DNA of 64,000 nucleotides, taken from contig CAYSCS010000073.1 in the NCBI GenBank assembly GCA_964429695.1, forward strand, positions 62,001 through 126,000, given 5' to 3'. Both the position numbers and the translations under genes were made by a program. Below the pieces are notes generated by a model. That model did no database searches and was not told the origin of the DNA. It was given only the letters and a program-made list of their open reading frames with translations. The DNA is from CAYSCS01 sp964429695. GTDB lineage: Bacteria > Acidobacteriota > Aminicenantia > Aminicenantales > Aminicenantaceae. Below are positions 1 to 8,342 of this stretch, piece after piece (the stretch's first letter is position 1; each line of letters opens with the position of its first letter).

Positions 1-1127
1 ATAAAGTCATTCAGAAAGAAGATGAAGCGGCCGTAGGCATTGTCTCGGATCAATCGTTTCTTTGCCCTCTTGTAGTAATGAAATAAAAAACTTTCTCCAT
101 CAATGCCGTACAAGAAGGCTGCTTCAGCGGCAAGTTTGGCAGTAAAAAATGCAGATTCTATGCCGTTTTTGTAGTGACGGGAAAAACTTGCGTCGCCAAT
201 GATTACCAGTCTATCGCTAAAAGGTTTTTTTGCAGGAGTCACAGGAATTTTTGGGTAACAGAGACAACAGGGTCTTAAAGAAGTGAAGGCATCTATTTCT
301 TTGAGATTGAAGAACTCTTTAATCATCTCTGGTGAGGCGTCTTTCCTCCCCACCAGAGTCACAGTCAGATATTCTCCCTTGGGGATAAGAGTTCCGTATT
401 TCAATATTCTTGATTTTGGCAAATAGACATGAATGGAAGAGCCGAATTTTTTTTCTATTACCTCAGAGCCAAGTTTGAATTCTGCCTGATAGGTAGTTAG
501 AGTAGAGGGGGGTTGATAACCGAAGCCGAGGCTCTGAACCTTTTCCAAGAGGCGGGTGTTCACTCCAAAGGCACCCACGACTAAATCTGCCTCGAATTTT
601 TCGGACTTTTGTTTTTGGCCAAAATATAGAAGAAGGGGGTCGTGCCTCCTCTGAGGTAGTGTTATCTCCCACACAGGCAAAGCTATGACCTTAGCTCCAC
701 AATCTTGGGCGTAGCTGAGAAGGAAATCGTCAAAACTGATTATCTGCGGAAAATGAGAATAACGAGGCCCGTTTCCCCTGAAGACAGTCGATATCTTATT
801 CTTTTTTTGCTCCTCACAAGAAAGAGAGAGGGAATCTTCACCTACATGAAGAAAATAACCTTCCAACCTGCTGATGATTCTCCTTTCGGGTAAGAAGATT
901 CCTTCTTCCTTAAGGCTCTGGAGAAGTGTCTCAGATAAAACTCCTGCGCAGAGGTTGCATCCTCGAGGTCCTCGCTCGAGGAAATCTTTGCCGTCGAAGA
1001 TTGTAAGCGAGAGGTTTATTCCCTCCCTTTTCGCAAACTTCTGGATGAAATGGACGGAGAAAGAACCAGCTGGTCCCCCTCCGATGATTGCAATTCTTGA
1101 ACCTTCTTTAAGCCTGAATTCTCTCAT
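1..1127 (-). CDS. FAD-dependent oxidoreductase, geranylgeranyl-reductase-like (3' end outside window)
   Basis: An open frame runs on the minus strand from ATG at 1127 to the left edge without a stop, so about 375 residues are visible and the C-terminus is missing. The N-terminus has a beta strand and a dinucleotide-binding GGGPAG at residues 16-21. A GPRGCNLCAG segment near residue 50 and a GDASFSRHYKNGIES segment late in the protein match the cysteine motif and FAD-contacting GD motif of the geranylgeranyl reductase/FixC-type flavoproteins. These reduce isoprenoid chains or quinone-linked substrates; the substrate here is unknown. TAAGG sits 4 bases upstream of the ATG. The gene lies at the end of the cytochrome island and its upstream DNA carries the same dyad as the cytochrome operons, so a link to menaquinone or lipid redox chemistry is possible but unproven. 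Confidence 0.7.
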   Translation of the reverse strand, partial: MREFRLKEGSRIAIIGGGPAGSFSVHFIQKFAKREGINLSLTIFDGKDFLERGPRGCNLCAGVLSETLLQSLKEEGIFLPERRIISRLEGYFLHVGEDSLSLSCEEQKKNKISTVFRGNGPRYSHFPQIISFDDFLLSYAQDCGAKVIALPVWEITLPQRRHDPLLLYFGQKQKSEKFEADLVVGAFGVNTRLLEKVQSLGFGYQPPSTLTTYQAEFKLGSEVIEKKFGSSIHVYLPKSRILKYGTLIPKGEYLTVTLVGRKDASPEMIKEFFNLKEIDAFTSLRPCCLCYPKIPVTPAKKPFSDRLVIIGDASFSRHYKNGIESAFFTAKLAAEAAFLYGIDGESFLFHYYKRAKKRLIRDNAYGRFIFFLNDF

Positions 1128-1151
1128 CCTTAGGTTATTATATTCAAATAT

Positions 1152-1184
1152 TCTTATTAATTCTATAGAATCTATATAAATAAT
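1152..1184 (-). promoter_or_regulatory. TATAGAA dyad upstream of the FAD oxidoreductase
   Basis: ATTCTATAGAAT at 1160-1171 is a perfect 12-bp palindrome inside an AT-rich tract, about 33 bp upstream of the start codon at 1127. Between dyad and start, the minus strand has a -10-like TATAAT near 1140. Closely similar sequence occurs at 9719-9730, 16596-16607 and 17918-17930, each upstream of a minus-strand gene of this island. I read it as a candidate regulator site, with the Rrf2 protein encoded at 17381-17839 as the obvious candidate binder. The remainder of 1128-1446 is AT-rich with no gene seen. Confidence 0.4.
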
Positions 1185-1446
1185 AATAAACAATTTTTTA
1201 AGCTTGAGAAAAAGACAAAGAAAAAGATATTTTAAATGCTTGGAGAAGAGTTGAGCAAAGATAAGGAGGAAACTAAATTTAAATTCACTTAGGGGTGTTT
1301 AGCCTTATCTTAGGAAGTGATTTTCTCCTTTGTGTCTATCTTTTAAAGGAGTTTTTTATTTAAAAAAGCAGTGAAGATTTTGCTTCTAATCTGCCCTTGT
1401 TTATACATTTATAATGACTCTACCATAAATTCTCGAAGAGAAGGGC

Positions 1447-1953
1447 TTACTCTTCGGGTTTGGGATGTTTTATTTTTTCCCATGAAGAGGCAAAATCAAA
1501 AGGCTTATCGTGGGCATTTTGATGACAGGTTAAACAATGTTTTTCAATCGCAGCCATACTCTCATACAAGATAAGGCCGTTTCTTACAGCTTCTTCTCTA
1601 TTTTTCATCACATTCAAACTCTTGTAGTTACTTCCGGGACCGTGGCACACTTCGCATGAAACTCCTTCTTCTTTAAGAAAAGGTTCTTTTTCGTGGAGCG
1701 GAGCATGACATTTAAGACAGGCAGGATTTTCTGCAGCGTTCTCAGCAAGCGCCATTGCTTCTTCAGAGAGGAGGGCTGTATAGGATTTTGCGTGCTTGCT
1801 TTCTTCCCAGATAGGATGCTGTTTTCCCTGTTTTTCAGTCCTGTGGCAGATCTTGCATTTATCCGCCCCCACATACAGGAATTCCTGACTGAGAAGACTC
1901 ATGGAGCACAAAAAGCCTGTAACAAGGATGACAAGGAATGAGACTTTTTTCAT
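1447..1953 (-). CDS. tetraheme cytochrome c, c554-like
   Basis: This 168-residue exported protein has a signal peptide (residues 1-22, ending near LLSQ) and four CxxCH heme motifs: CKICH, CLKCH, CEVCH and CLTCH. The motif order, the CxxCHGPG around heme 3 and the size fit the tetraheme cytochrome c554 family, periplasmic electron carriers that in nitrifiers take electrons from hydroxylamine oxidoreductase. A strong AAAGGAG lies upstream of the ATG. It is the last cytochrome gene of the island, about 750 bp downstream of the nonaheme gene, so it probably has its own transcript. A HAO-family octaheme is encoded 8 kb away, making a c554/HAO-type partnership conceivable. The family call rests on motif layout only; another small periplasmic shuttle is possible. 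Confidence 0.75.
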   Translation of the reverse strand: MKKVSFLVILVTGFLCSMSLLSQEFLYVGADKCKICHRTEKQGKQHPIWEESKHAKSYTALLSEEAMALAENAAENPACLKCHAPLHEKEPFLKEEGVSCEVCHGPGSNYKSLNVMKNREEAVRNGLILYESMAAIEKHCLTCHQNAHDKPFDFASSWEKIKHPKPEE

Positions 1954-2051
1954 TTTTACTCCTTTTCAAAAAATATTAAGCAATCAATTTACGCCTGTCA
2001 ACACAAAAATCCTCCTCTTATTTTTCGTTTAAATTAATATCCATTTCTTTC

Positions 2052-2345
2052 TTATTTGTAGCCGAAGAGCAAGCTCCAGAGGATGAGAGGAATCAAAGAA
2101 ATTCCAAGAAGAAGGAAGAAAGAGCCAAAAATTTTAAACGCAAGTAACTTTTTTAAATCCACCTCTTTCAAGATAACCTCTTTCTTTAATTTTTCCCTTC
2201 CTTTGAGGTAATGATACTCTGCAGATCCTCCTCTTAATATTCAGCAAAAGGCTCTAGCCTCGTGAGAATGACCGGGTCCATGAGGAAGTATTTCTCAAAG
2301 CAAAAGGGTCTCCCTCAAATCCAACTCAGGCTCTCAGGTATTTTC
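2052..2345 (-). pseudogene. possible remnant of a membrane-protein gene, or a 39-residue one-helix protein
   Basis: On the minus strand, three short frames read on from one another across stops: a piece ending LDLRET, a piece with KYFLMDPVILTRLEPFAEY, and a piece with AEYHYLKGREKLKKEV running into a hydrophobic helix (FFLLLGISLIPLILWSLLF) and a stop at 2052-2054. The change of frame at 2240-2300 suggests a decayed gene. Alternatively the last 39 codons, from a TTG at 2171 with AGAGG upstream, are a small single-pass membrane protein of the cytochrome operon. The helix ends in GYK, as small respiratory subunits often do. No family is recognised. The rest of 1954-2706 is AT-rich and shows nothing else I can name. 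Confidence 0.3.
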
Positions 2346-2706
2346 TTTAGATTAAGCTAGGAGAGGTTTCTAAGACTTTGGTTTTTATCTAGGAGCTTTT
2401 TCGAAGGAGATATCCAATTAAAATAAAAATGAAGCCATATTATAGTTTATACATTGTCTAAATTAGTTTATCGCTAGATTAGTTGATAAAAATTTTTGAG
2501 CCTCGCACCAGTAATTGAAAGTAAAAAGTTATATGCATTTCTTTTCTTTTTTCTCTATGGGTCTTTACCAACCAGTTTGGAGAAGAGCCATAAGTTTTAT
2601 AAAATTAAAATTTTTTTTAAGGATGGAATTCTCTTTCAAAATGAGGCAGGAATATTGAAAATTGATATAGTAGTTGATATTTCTCCATTAAAAAAACTGA
2701 GATTCT

Positions 2707-3972
2707 TTAGCGCTCTATCTTTTTCTCGATTTTTTTTATCTTTAAAAAAATTGCAGTTGCTAGAAGGAAGATGAAAATGGTGGCAATAATCAAGCCTCTT
2801 TTCCTGAATTTCGCCTCATTGAGCGCTTTTTCTCCTTTCTCCTGAACGCTGGAAAGAATCTCTTCTCCTTCATTTATTTTTTTTTCGAAGTCATCGACGT
2901 TGAGGCTATGGGTGAGGTTCCTGACCATTACCAGAAGATTCTGAGCCTCTCTCAAATCAAACTTCGACTCACTCACCTCAACACCTTTTCTTTCCGCCGT
3001 TTCAAGAATTTCTTCCATTTTTTTTATTTTATTTTTGAAAGATTCGATTCTATTTCTATAGAGGGAAGAGACTTCAAAGCCTTTTGATCCTTGTTCATGG
3101 CAATTCAAACAAACGGATTCTTCTCCTGTGCCGAGCATTTCATCTCGGGGAGGAAGTATTCTGTGGTTTTCATGGCAAGCCTCGCATTCTGAAATTCCCA
3201 TTTCTCCAAAAGCCTCTTTATGCGGACTTTGAGAAAATAGTTCACTTGCAGAAGGGTGACATTGATGGCAGACAAAGGCAATCGCTGAGACTCCAGGTGG
3301 CATTGCCCCATGATTTCCATGACAGTCGTTGCAGACAGCGGCGGAAAGGTCCTTTTTTTCGAAAAGAGCCCTGGCATGCACACTCTCTCGATAGTCTTTC
3401 TCCTGAGTAATGGGAATTGAATATTCCCTCATGTATTCTTTATCAGAATGACAACGGCCGCACATAGACGGCAAATTCCAGGGGAAAACAAGAGATTTGG
3501 GGTGAGAAGCCTCCAGGATGCCGTGAGAACCGTGACAATCAATACAGACAGCTACCTTTATGTCTCCCTTTTTTAGCAACTTTCCATGTTGACTTGTCCA
3601 GTAGAGCCCAAGCTGGTCGATTCTGAGGCTGGGGTTATATTTTCTGATGTAATCAGAATCCTGATGACAGTCCCCGCAGAAAGCAGGAATTTGTTTTCTC
3701 CCTGGGGTTCCTTTGAAGGATGAATCCTTCGCACTTTCAAGGTCATCTTCCTTTTCATTTCCACCGTGACAGGACACACAGGTGAGGCCGAACTTCTGGT
3801 GAATGTCGTTTTTAAAAGCCTCGACAGGGGCACGAAGCCCGTCTTCAAGCTCTCTATGGCATTCAAGGCAACTGTTCTGAGCCTCAGCTTCTGTTACCTG
3901 AAGAAGAAAAAGGGAGAGAATCATCAATCCCAAAAAAATAAAATAAAATTTATTGAACTTCATTTCCTTCAT
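2707..3972 (-). CDS. nonaheme cytochrome c with C-terminal membrane anchor
   Basis: The 421-residue protein begins with a signal peptide (FYFIFLGLMILSLFLLQ, cleavage near EAEAQ) and has nine CxxCH motifs between about residues 35 and 315: CLECH, CVSCH, CGDCH, CIDCH, CGRCH, CNDCH, CHQCH, CEACH, CLNCH. A charged, probably coiled-coil stretch (about 325-395) and one C-terminal transmembrane helix (GLIIATIFIFLLATAIFL) follow. The ATG at 3972 overlaps the cytochrome b stop as ATGA, implying translational coupling; an ATG at 3963 is the alternative start. As the last gene after Rieske and cytochrome b it should replace cytochrome c1/f as the electron exit of the quinol-oxidising complex. Its hemes would sit in the periplasm, tethered to the inner membrane. 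Heme count is direct; role is inferred from position. Confidence 0.85.
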   Translation of the reverse strand: MKEMKFNKFYFIFLGLMILSLFLLQVTEAEAQNSCLECHRELEDGLRAPVEAFKNDIHQKFGLTCVSCHGGNEKEDDLESAKDSSFKGTPGRKQIPAFCGDCHQDSDYIRKYNPSLRIDQLGLYWTSQHGKLLKKGDIKVAVCIDCHGSHGILEASHPKSLVFPWNLPSMCGRCHSDKEYMREYSIPITQEKDYRESVHARALFEKKDLSAAVCNDCHGNHGAMPPGVSAIAFVCHQCHPSASELFSQSPHKEAFGEMGISECEACHENHRILPPRDEMLGTGEESVCLNCHEQGSKGFEVSSLYRNRIESFKNKIKKMEEILETAERKGVEVSESKFDLREAQNLLVMVRNLTHSLNVDDFEKKINEGEEILSSVQEKGEKALNEAKFRKRGLIIATIFIFLLATAIFLKIKKIEKKIER

Positions 3973-5054
3973 AGCCTTGGATGAAGATAGGTGTAGAGAG
4001 TGATGAGAATTATGTAGAGGAGGATTATCAGCCCTGCAATCGAGAAAAAGGGACTTTTTTTCTCCCTTGATGCCCTCCTGTCTAAATAGGGAACGAGCAT
4101 CCAGAGAAGAGCGCCGAAGATGAATCCCACAATGGCGAGGACCTCTCCTTTGATGGTAAAAACGTGAGAAGGGATTAATTTTAAAGTTGTAAACATGAAG
4201 ATAAAATACCACTCAGGTTTTATTCCCAGGGGAGTGGGAGAAAACATGTCCGCCTTTTTTCCTATTTCCCAGGGAAAAAAGACGCATAAAATCCCTATCA
4301 AAGAAAGAATGAGTATCCAACCGAGAGAGTCCTTGAGGATGAAATTGGGGAAAAATGGCACTTCTTTTATTTGCTTTTCTTTAAGCCCTATGGGTTTACT
4401 CATTCCCAGGATTTGAACCAGGAGGATATGGAGCCCGAGAACAAAGACTGTGATTAAAGGGAGGACGATTACATGAAACCAGAAGAACCTCTGCAGCGTG
4501 AACTCTGAGACATCCGGGCCCCCGAGGATGAAATTCTTGAGCTGCTTCCCGATGAGGGGAATTGTGCCTGCAATGTCAGTTCCCACTCTTGTGGCGAAAA
4601 AGGAGAGTTCATTCCAAGGCAGGAGATAACCACTGAAGCCAAAGGCGAGGAAAATAAGAAGGAGTAAAAATCCGCTTACCCAGGTTAGTTCTCGAGGATT
4701 GCGGTAAGCCTTGAGAAAAAAGGTACTGAACATGTGGATGAAGATGGTGCCGATGAGGATGTTGGCTGTCCAGGAGTGAAAAGAGCGGATGAGCCAGCCA
4801 AACCTTACTTCACCCATAATGAATTTAACGCTTTCATAGGCGCCGTCGACAGTGGGTTTATAATAAAGGGCTAACATGATTCCTGTCACGACTTGGATGA
4901 AGAAAAGAAAAAGACAGATTCCTCCGAAATAATACCAGAAGGAGAATTTGTGTTCGGGGACCTTTTTCTTTTTGGCCATTTCGATGAGGGAGGAGAGCCT
5001 TAATCTTTGGTCAAGGTGAGAGTAGATTACTCTACCTATCTTTTTCATTCTCAT
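3969..5054 (-). CDS. cytochrome b, fused b6 + subunit IV type
   Basis: This 361-residue integral membrane protein carries the quinone sites and two b hemes of a Rieske/cytochrome b complex. Heme-ligand histidines are visible as H93/H107 in helix B and H194/H209 in helix D; 13 and 14 intervening residues is the b6-type spacing. The Qo-site PEWY motif is at 280-283. Seven to eight hydrophobic helices are evident and b6 and subunit IV are one chain. In b6 proteins the covalent heme ci is held by a Cys in YCLGG; here the segment reads YYFGGIC, so that cysteine is displaced or absent. The gene overlaps both neighbours by ATGA (Rieske stop/start at 5051-5054, nonaheme at 3969-3972), so stoichiometric synthesis is likely. 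Function: menaquinol oxidation linked to proton translocation. Confidence 0.93.
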   Translation of the reverse strand: MRMKKIGRVIYSHLDQRLRLSSLIEMAKKKKVPEHKFSFWYYFGGICLFLFFIQVVTGIMLALYYKPTVDGAYESVKFIMGEVRFGWLIRSFHSWTANILIGTIFIHMFSTFFLKAYRNPRELTWVSGFLLLLIFLAFGFSGYLLPWNELSFFATRVGTDIAGTIPLIGKQLKNFILGGPDVSEFTLQRFFWFHVIVLPLITVFVLGLHILLVQILGMSKPIGLKEKQIKEVPFFPNFILKDSLGWILILSLIGILCVFFPWEIGKKADMFSPTPLGIKPEWYFIFMFTTLKLIPSHVFTIKGEVLAIVGFIFGALLWMLVPYLDRRASREKKSPFFSIAGLIILLYIILITLYTYLHPRL

Positions 5055-5473
5055 GTCCTGGAAACTATGATCTCTTCACCTGAAATCTCTACCTTGTAAG
5101 ACCTGAGGGGTGAGGGTGGGGGACCTGAGATCACTCTTCCGCTCAGGTCGAATTTTCCATTATGGCAGGGGCAGAGGATTATTCCTTCTTCACTTTGATA
5201 GATAACTGAACAACTAAGATGAGTACATACAGCCGAAAAAGCAAGAAGTTCACCTTCTTGAGTCTTGATTAAGATGGCAGGTTCTTCGCCGAACTTGAAA
5301 ATCTTGTGGGTGTTGGGTGGAATTTCTCGAGCCTTTCCGACAACGACTTTTTTGGCTGTCACCTTGGCTTTCTTAGGAGGAATAAGGTAACGGATAAGGG
5401 GATACAGAAAAGAAGCTATCGTTCCCGTCAGGCTCAAAAAAAGAAAAATATCAATGAAACTTCTTCTTTTCAT
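5051..5473 (-). CDS. Rieske iron-sulfur protein
   Basis: The 140-residue protein has one N-terminal membrane anchor (IFLFLSLTGTIASFLYPLIRYL) and a periplasmic Rieske fold. The two cluster boxes are CTHLSC (C83, H85, C88) and CPCHNG (C101, C103, H104). C83, H85, C101 and H104 bind the [2Fe-2S] cluster, and C88/C103 form the disulfide typical of high-potential bc/b6f Rieske proteins. The GPPPSPL loop after the second box is the usual Pro loop. Its ATG overlaps the end of the upstream 18-heme gene by 23 bp and its stop overlaps the cytochrome b ATG. It takes one electron from quinol at the Qo site and passes it on, here presumably to one of the flanking multiheme cytochromes instead of cytochrome c1 or f. 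Confidence 0.93.
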   Translation of the reverse strand: MKRRSFIDIFLFLSLTGTIASFLYPLIRYLIPPKKAKVTAKKVVVGKAREIPPNTHKIFKFGEEPAILIKTQEGELLAFSAVCTHLSCSVIYQSEEGIILCPCHNGKFDLSGRVISGPPPSPLRSYKVEISGEEIIVSRT

Positions 5474-7460
5474 CTCTACTTTTCTGGATTGATTCTAACT
5501 TTTTTTTCAACGCTGTCAAGCTTTCTTCAGTGAAATTAAAGTTATGTACCCCGAGGCTTCCATCAAGTTCGAATTTTTCGATCAATTTGTGGGCCTCATT
5601 GAGTTTAAGGTTTATATATTCTCCCCCCAGCCCCTTTTCTTTCTTTTCTTTTAATAAAAAGCGACAGGAGTTTAGAAGGGTCCGGGTTGTGGATTGCCAT
5701 TCATCAAAGATTTCCTTGTATCTATCTTCATGACACTCTCCACACTTATTCCGGTCAGAGCGATAAACGAGATTGTTTCTTTCCAGGTGGCAGTCGGAGC
5801 ATCCTACCCCGGCGCTTGCCATCCTATCCTCTGGAATTATAAATTCATCTTCCTTGCCTCCTTGATAAAAAGTCTTCTGGAGGAGGTGGCACTCTTCGCA
5901 CCTTCTTGAGTTTTTCTCATGGTGGCAGGGAGCACAGCTCTTTTTTGTGGTCACGAGCTCCCCATGTCTTCTGAGATTTAAGTGACAGGAATCGCAGCCA
6001 ATTTTACTTCCCAGAACATGCGTCTTATGGGAGAAAGTTAAGCCAAATATGGAGGAGCTGATTTCTTCGATTCCTTCATGACAGGTTATACACTGAGAGG
6101 GTATCTCCCCTCCCAAAACCTCGAAGGAAGGAGGAGTAAAGGGAGATTCGATGAGACGCAGAGCATCCACCATCATTTTATAAGCTGCAGAGAGTAGCTC
6201 CAGGGAATAACTCATGTTGTGAACACTCTTCCCCTTTTCAACGAGTTCGATGTTGAAGAGAGCATCTTCGAGAAGAGATTCAGCATTTTTCTTCTGCGGA
6301 TGTTTAGTCATTTTTAATTCCTGAAGAATATTGAGGTATAGGGAACGAATTTCTCCTATTTTCTTATTCGTGGAAAGCTCCCACTCCTTCAATATCCTTG
6401 AGAATCCCTTTCCGTGACATGAGGAGCATGCTTCACTCCCTGAAACGAGAGTTTCACTCTTGATTTTCTTTCTCCCTTCTTCTTCGTGGAGAAAGTGGCA
6501 ACCCTTGCAGCTTAACCCCTTTTCGAGCATGAGGTTTGGTTTTGGATGAGGGATCCCTTTTCCTCCTTCTCCAGTAAAGAGAATTTTCTGGGCAAGATGA
6601 TGGCCAGCATGGCAAGAGGTGCATTCGGCAATGGCTTCAATATTTTTCACAATCTTGTGCTGGATTTCTAAGTGGCATTGATTGCACTCGACCTTGTGAA
6701 GATAGATATGGGTTTCGTGCATCAAATCTGTATCATCGTATCTTTTTAACCTCTCTTCTTCCCAGTGACATTTGTAGCAATTTTCTCTGGGTACCTCACC
6801 TTCTCCTAGGATGGTATTAGTATGGCATTTCTCACAGGAAATTCCGTTTTCGATGACCAGAGCATGCTTAAAAGAAGAACTCCCCTCTTCACTAAGAGAC
6901 TCTCTTTGGTGACAGTGCAGACAATTATCGATTTGAGGATAGTGTTCACTTCTCTTGAAATGACAGATGAAGCATGAGCTTTCGGTGACGGTGATGTGTT
7001 CGCCCTGGACTATCTGAGAATGACAGCTTGTGCACTGTAGCCTCTTTCCTCTCTTGAGGTCAGAGAAATGGACTCTATGGTCAAAGATAATTTTCTTGAA
7101 TCTTACCTTCCCCTCTAGAAGCCTCTTCTCATGACAGCCTTGGCGAAGACAACTTTCGTCTCTTATTTCCGCCCATGGCTTTGATTTGAGGTAGAGCTTT
7201 GTCCAGTAGCGTCCCACCATCACCAGCCCTTCCACCTTCTTCCTGAGTTTGCTCTTCACCCCACCTCCTGGAGGGTAGTGACAGAGGCTGCATTCGAATT
7301 TGTTATGGGAGGAAGTTTTCCAGCTTTCAAAGAAAGGTTTCATGTAATGACACATAGCACAGAAACGAGAGTGGGAGGTGAATTCGATTGAGCCGAAAAG
7401 AAAAAGGATGAAAATAGAGGCGATAACGACGGCTACAATTAAGCCTTTCTTTCTTTTCAT
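5451..7460 (-). CDS. 18-heme NapC/NrfH-anchored cytochrome c
   Basis: The 669-residue protein opens with an uncleaved N-terminal helix (GLIVAVVIASIFILFLFGSIEF) followed by a NapC/NrfH-like quinol-dehydrogenase start: CAMCH, then CSLCHYPPG, then an atypical CLRQGCH (CX4CH). Thereafter come 15 further CxxCH motifs, giving 17 canonical plus one CX4CH site. They fall in two blocks: residues about 34-350, and about 455-600. Between them is a roughly 100-residue helical, heme-free stretch, and a second charged helical region ends the protein. The gene lies 63 bp after ccsA and overlaps the Rieske gene. Periplasmic wire and membrane-quinol module in one chain is the likely design: electrons from quinol or the Rieske/b complex would be stored and relayed outward. 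The motif count is direct; the electron path is inferred. Confidence 0.85.
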   Translation of the reverse strand: MKRKKGLIVAVVIASIFILFLFGSIEFTSHSRFCAMCHYMKPFFESWKTSSHNKFECSLCHYPPGGGVKSKLRKKVEGLVMVGRYWTKLYLKSKPWAEIRDESCLRQGCHEKRLLEGKVRFKKIIFDHRVHFSDLKRGKRLQCTSCHSQIVQGEHITVTESSCFICHFKRSEHYPQIDNCLHCHQRESLSEEGSSSFKHALVIENGISCEKCHTNTILGEGEVPRENCYKCHWEEERLKRYDDTDLMHETHIYLHKVECNQCHLEIQHKIVKNIEAIAECTSCHAGHHLAQKILFTGEGGKGIPHPKPNLMLEKGLSCKGCHFLHEEEGRKKIKSETLVSGSEACSSCHGKGFSRILKEWELSTNKKIGEIRSLYLNILQELKMTKHPQKKNAESLLEDALFNIELVEKGKSVHNMSYSLELLSAAYKMMVDALRLIESPFTPPSFEVLGGEIPSQCITCHEGIEEISSSIFGLTFSHKTHVLGSKIGCDSCHLNLRRHGELVTTKKSCAPCHHEKNSRRCEECHLLQKTFYQGGKEDEFIIPEDRMASAGVGCSDCHLERNNLVYRSDRNKCGECHEDRYKEIFDEWQSTTRTLLNSCRFLLKEKKEKGLGGEYINLKLNEAHKLIEKFELDGSLGVHNFNFTEESLTALKKKLESIQKSRDEKKKFH

Positions 7461-7523
7461 CTTAGAATCAACACGGGCCGTTTTGGCGATTCAAGAAGAG
7501 AGGTTTCAAGCTCATCCTTTTTA

Positions 7524-8342
7524 TCAGGCATAGGAATGGAGACCGGAGATTAAGTAATTCACACCGAAGTAAGTAAACATGGCTGTGAGAAATCCAATGA
7601 TGGCAATCCATGCTGAACGTCTTCCTCTCCATCCCATGAGGAGCCGGGTATGGAGATAAAGGGCGAAGACAAACCAAGTGATCAGGCTCCAGGTCTCCTT
7701 TGGATCCCAGCTCCAGTAGCTTCCCCAGGCTTTGTGAGCCCAGACCATGCCGAAGACAAGTGCTCCCAGAGTAAACAGGGGGAAACCTACGGCAATACAC
7801 CTGTAACTTATCCAATCCAGCTTCAGGGAAGAGAGAGAAGATTTAAGTTTCTTTCCTTTTTTCTCTCTTCTCTCTGTGGTTAAATACATGATGCTCGTGA
7901 TGAAAGCCAAAGCGAAGAAAGCCTCTCCCAGCAGAGTCACCGAGACATGGAGCCACAACCAGTAACTCTGGAGTGCTGGAACAAGAGGAGTGTGATCTTT
8001 GGGCATGAGAGGAGAGGAGGCAAGAGCCATTACTGCCATGACGATGAGCAGGAAATAGGGACCAACGTTACGAAATTTGTATTTTTTTTCCATGATGAGA
8101 TAAGCCAGGATGGAAGACCAGGCTAGAAAGGAGAGTGATTCATACATGTTGGTAAAGGGAGCATGACCACTCTCAATGGTGCGCAGGATGAGAGCTAGGG
8201 TATGAAGAATGAGACCACCTGCGGCGAAAAAATAGGCAATTTTTCCCACGGTTTCTCTTTTAGAAAAGAGAAAAGAAAAATAAAAAAAACAAGAGAGGAT
8301 GTAGGCTAAAAAGGTCACTGAAAATAGAATCGATTCATTCAA
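7524..8342 (-). CDS. ccsA: cytochrome c biogenesis protein CcsA (System II heme handling)
   Basis: The 272-residue polytopic protein has about eight transmembrane helices and the WWD-type heme-handling signature WGSYWSWDPKETWSL near residue 205, with conserved histidines before and after it (HAKW-type HKAWG, LHTRLL, LHSYA). With ResB it forms the System II synthase that exports heme and attaches it to CxxCH motifs in the periplasm. The start is a TTG at 8342 that overlaps the resB stop (TTGA), since no in-frame ATG fits the coupled geometry. Its place inside a multiheme cytochrome operon provides maturation capacity together with the substrates. Length and motif match the family. Confidence 0.92.
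   Translation of the reverse strand: MNESILFSVTFLAYILSCFFYFSFLFSKRETVGKIAYFFAAGGLILHTLALILRTIESGHAPFTNMYESLSFLAWSSILAYLIMEKKYKFRNVGPYFLLIVMAVMALASSPLMPKDHTPLVPALQSYWLWLHVSVTLLGEAFFALAFITSIMYLTTERREKKGKKLKSSLSSLKLDWISYRCIAVGFPLFTLGALVFGMVWAHKAWGSYWSWDPKETWSLITWFVFALYLHTRLLMGWRGRRSAWIAIIGFLTAMFTYFGVNYLISGLHSYA

Noticed and set aside
463..672. Short minus-strand frame, 69 codons
   Set aside because: It lies in another frame of the partial FAD oxidoreductase, which is open throughout and explains the sequence.
1325..1357. CTCCTTT/AAAGGAG hairpin followed by six T on the plus strand
   Set aside because: Looks like a terminator, but only for plus-strand transcription, and no plus-strand gene lies to its left in the window. 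The 7-bp stem has a 13-base loop.
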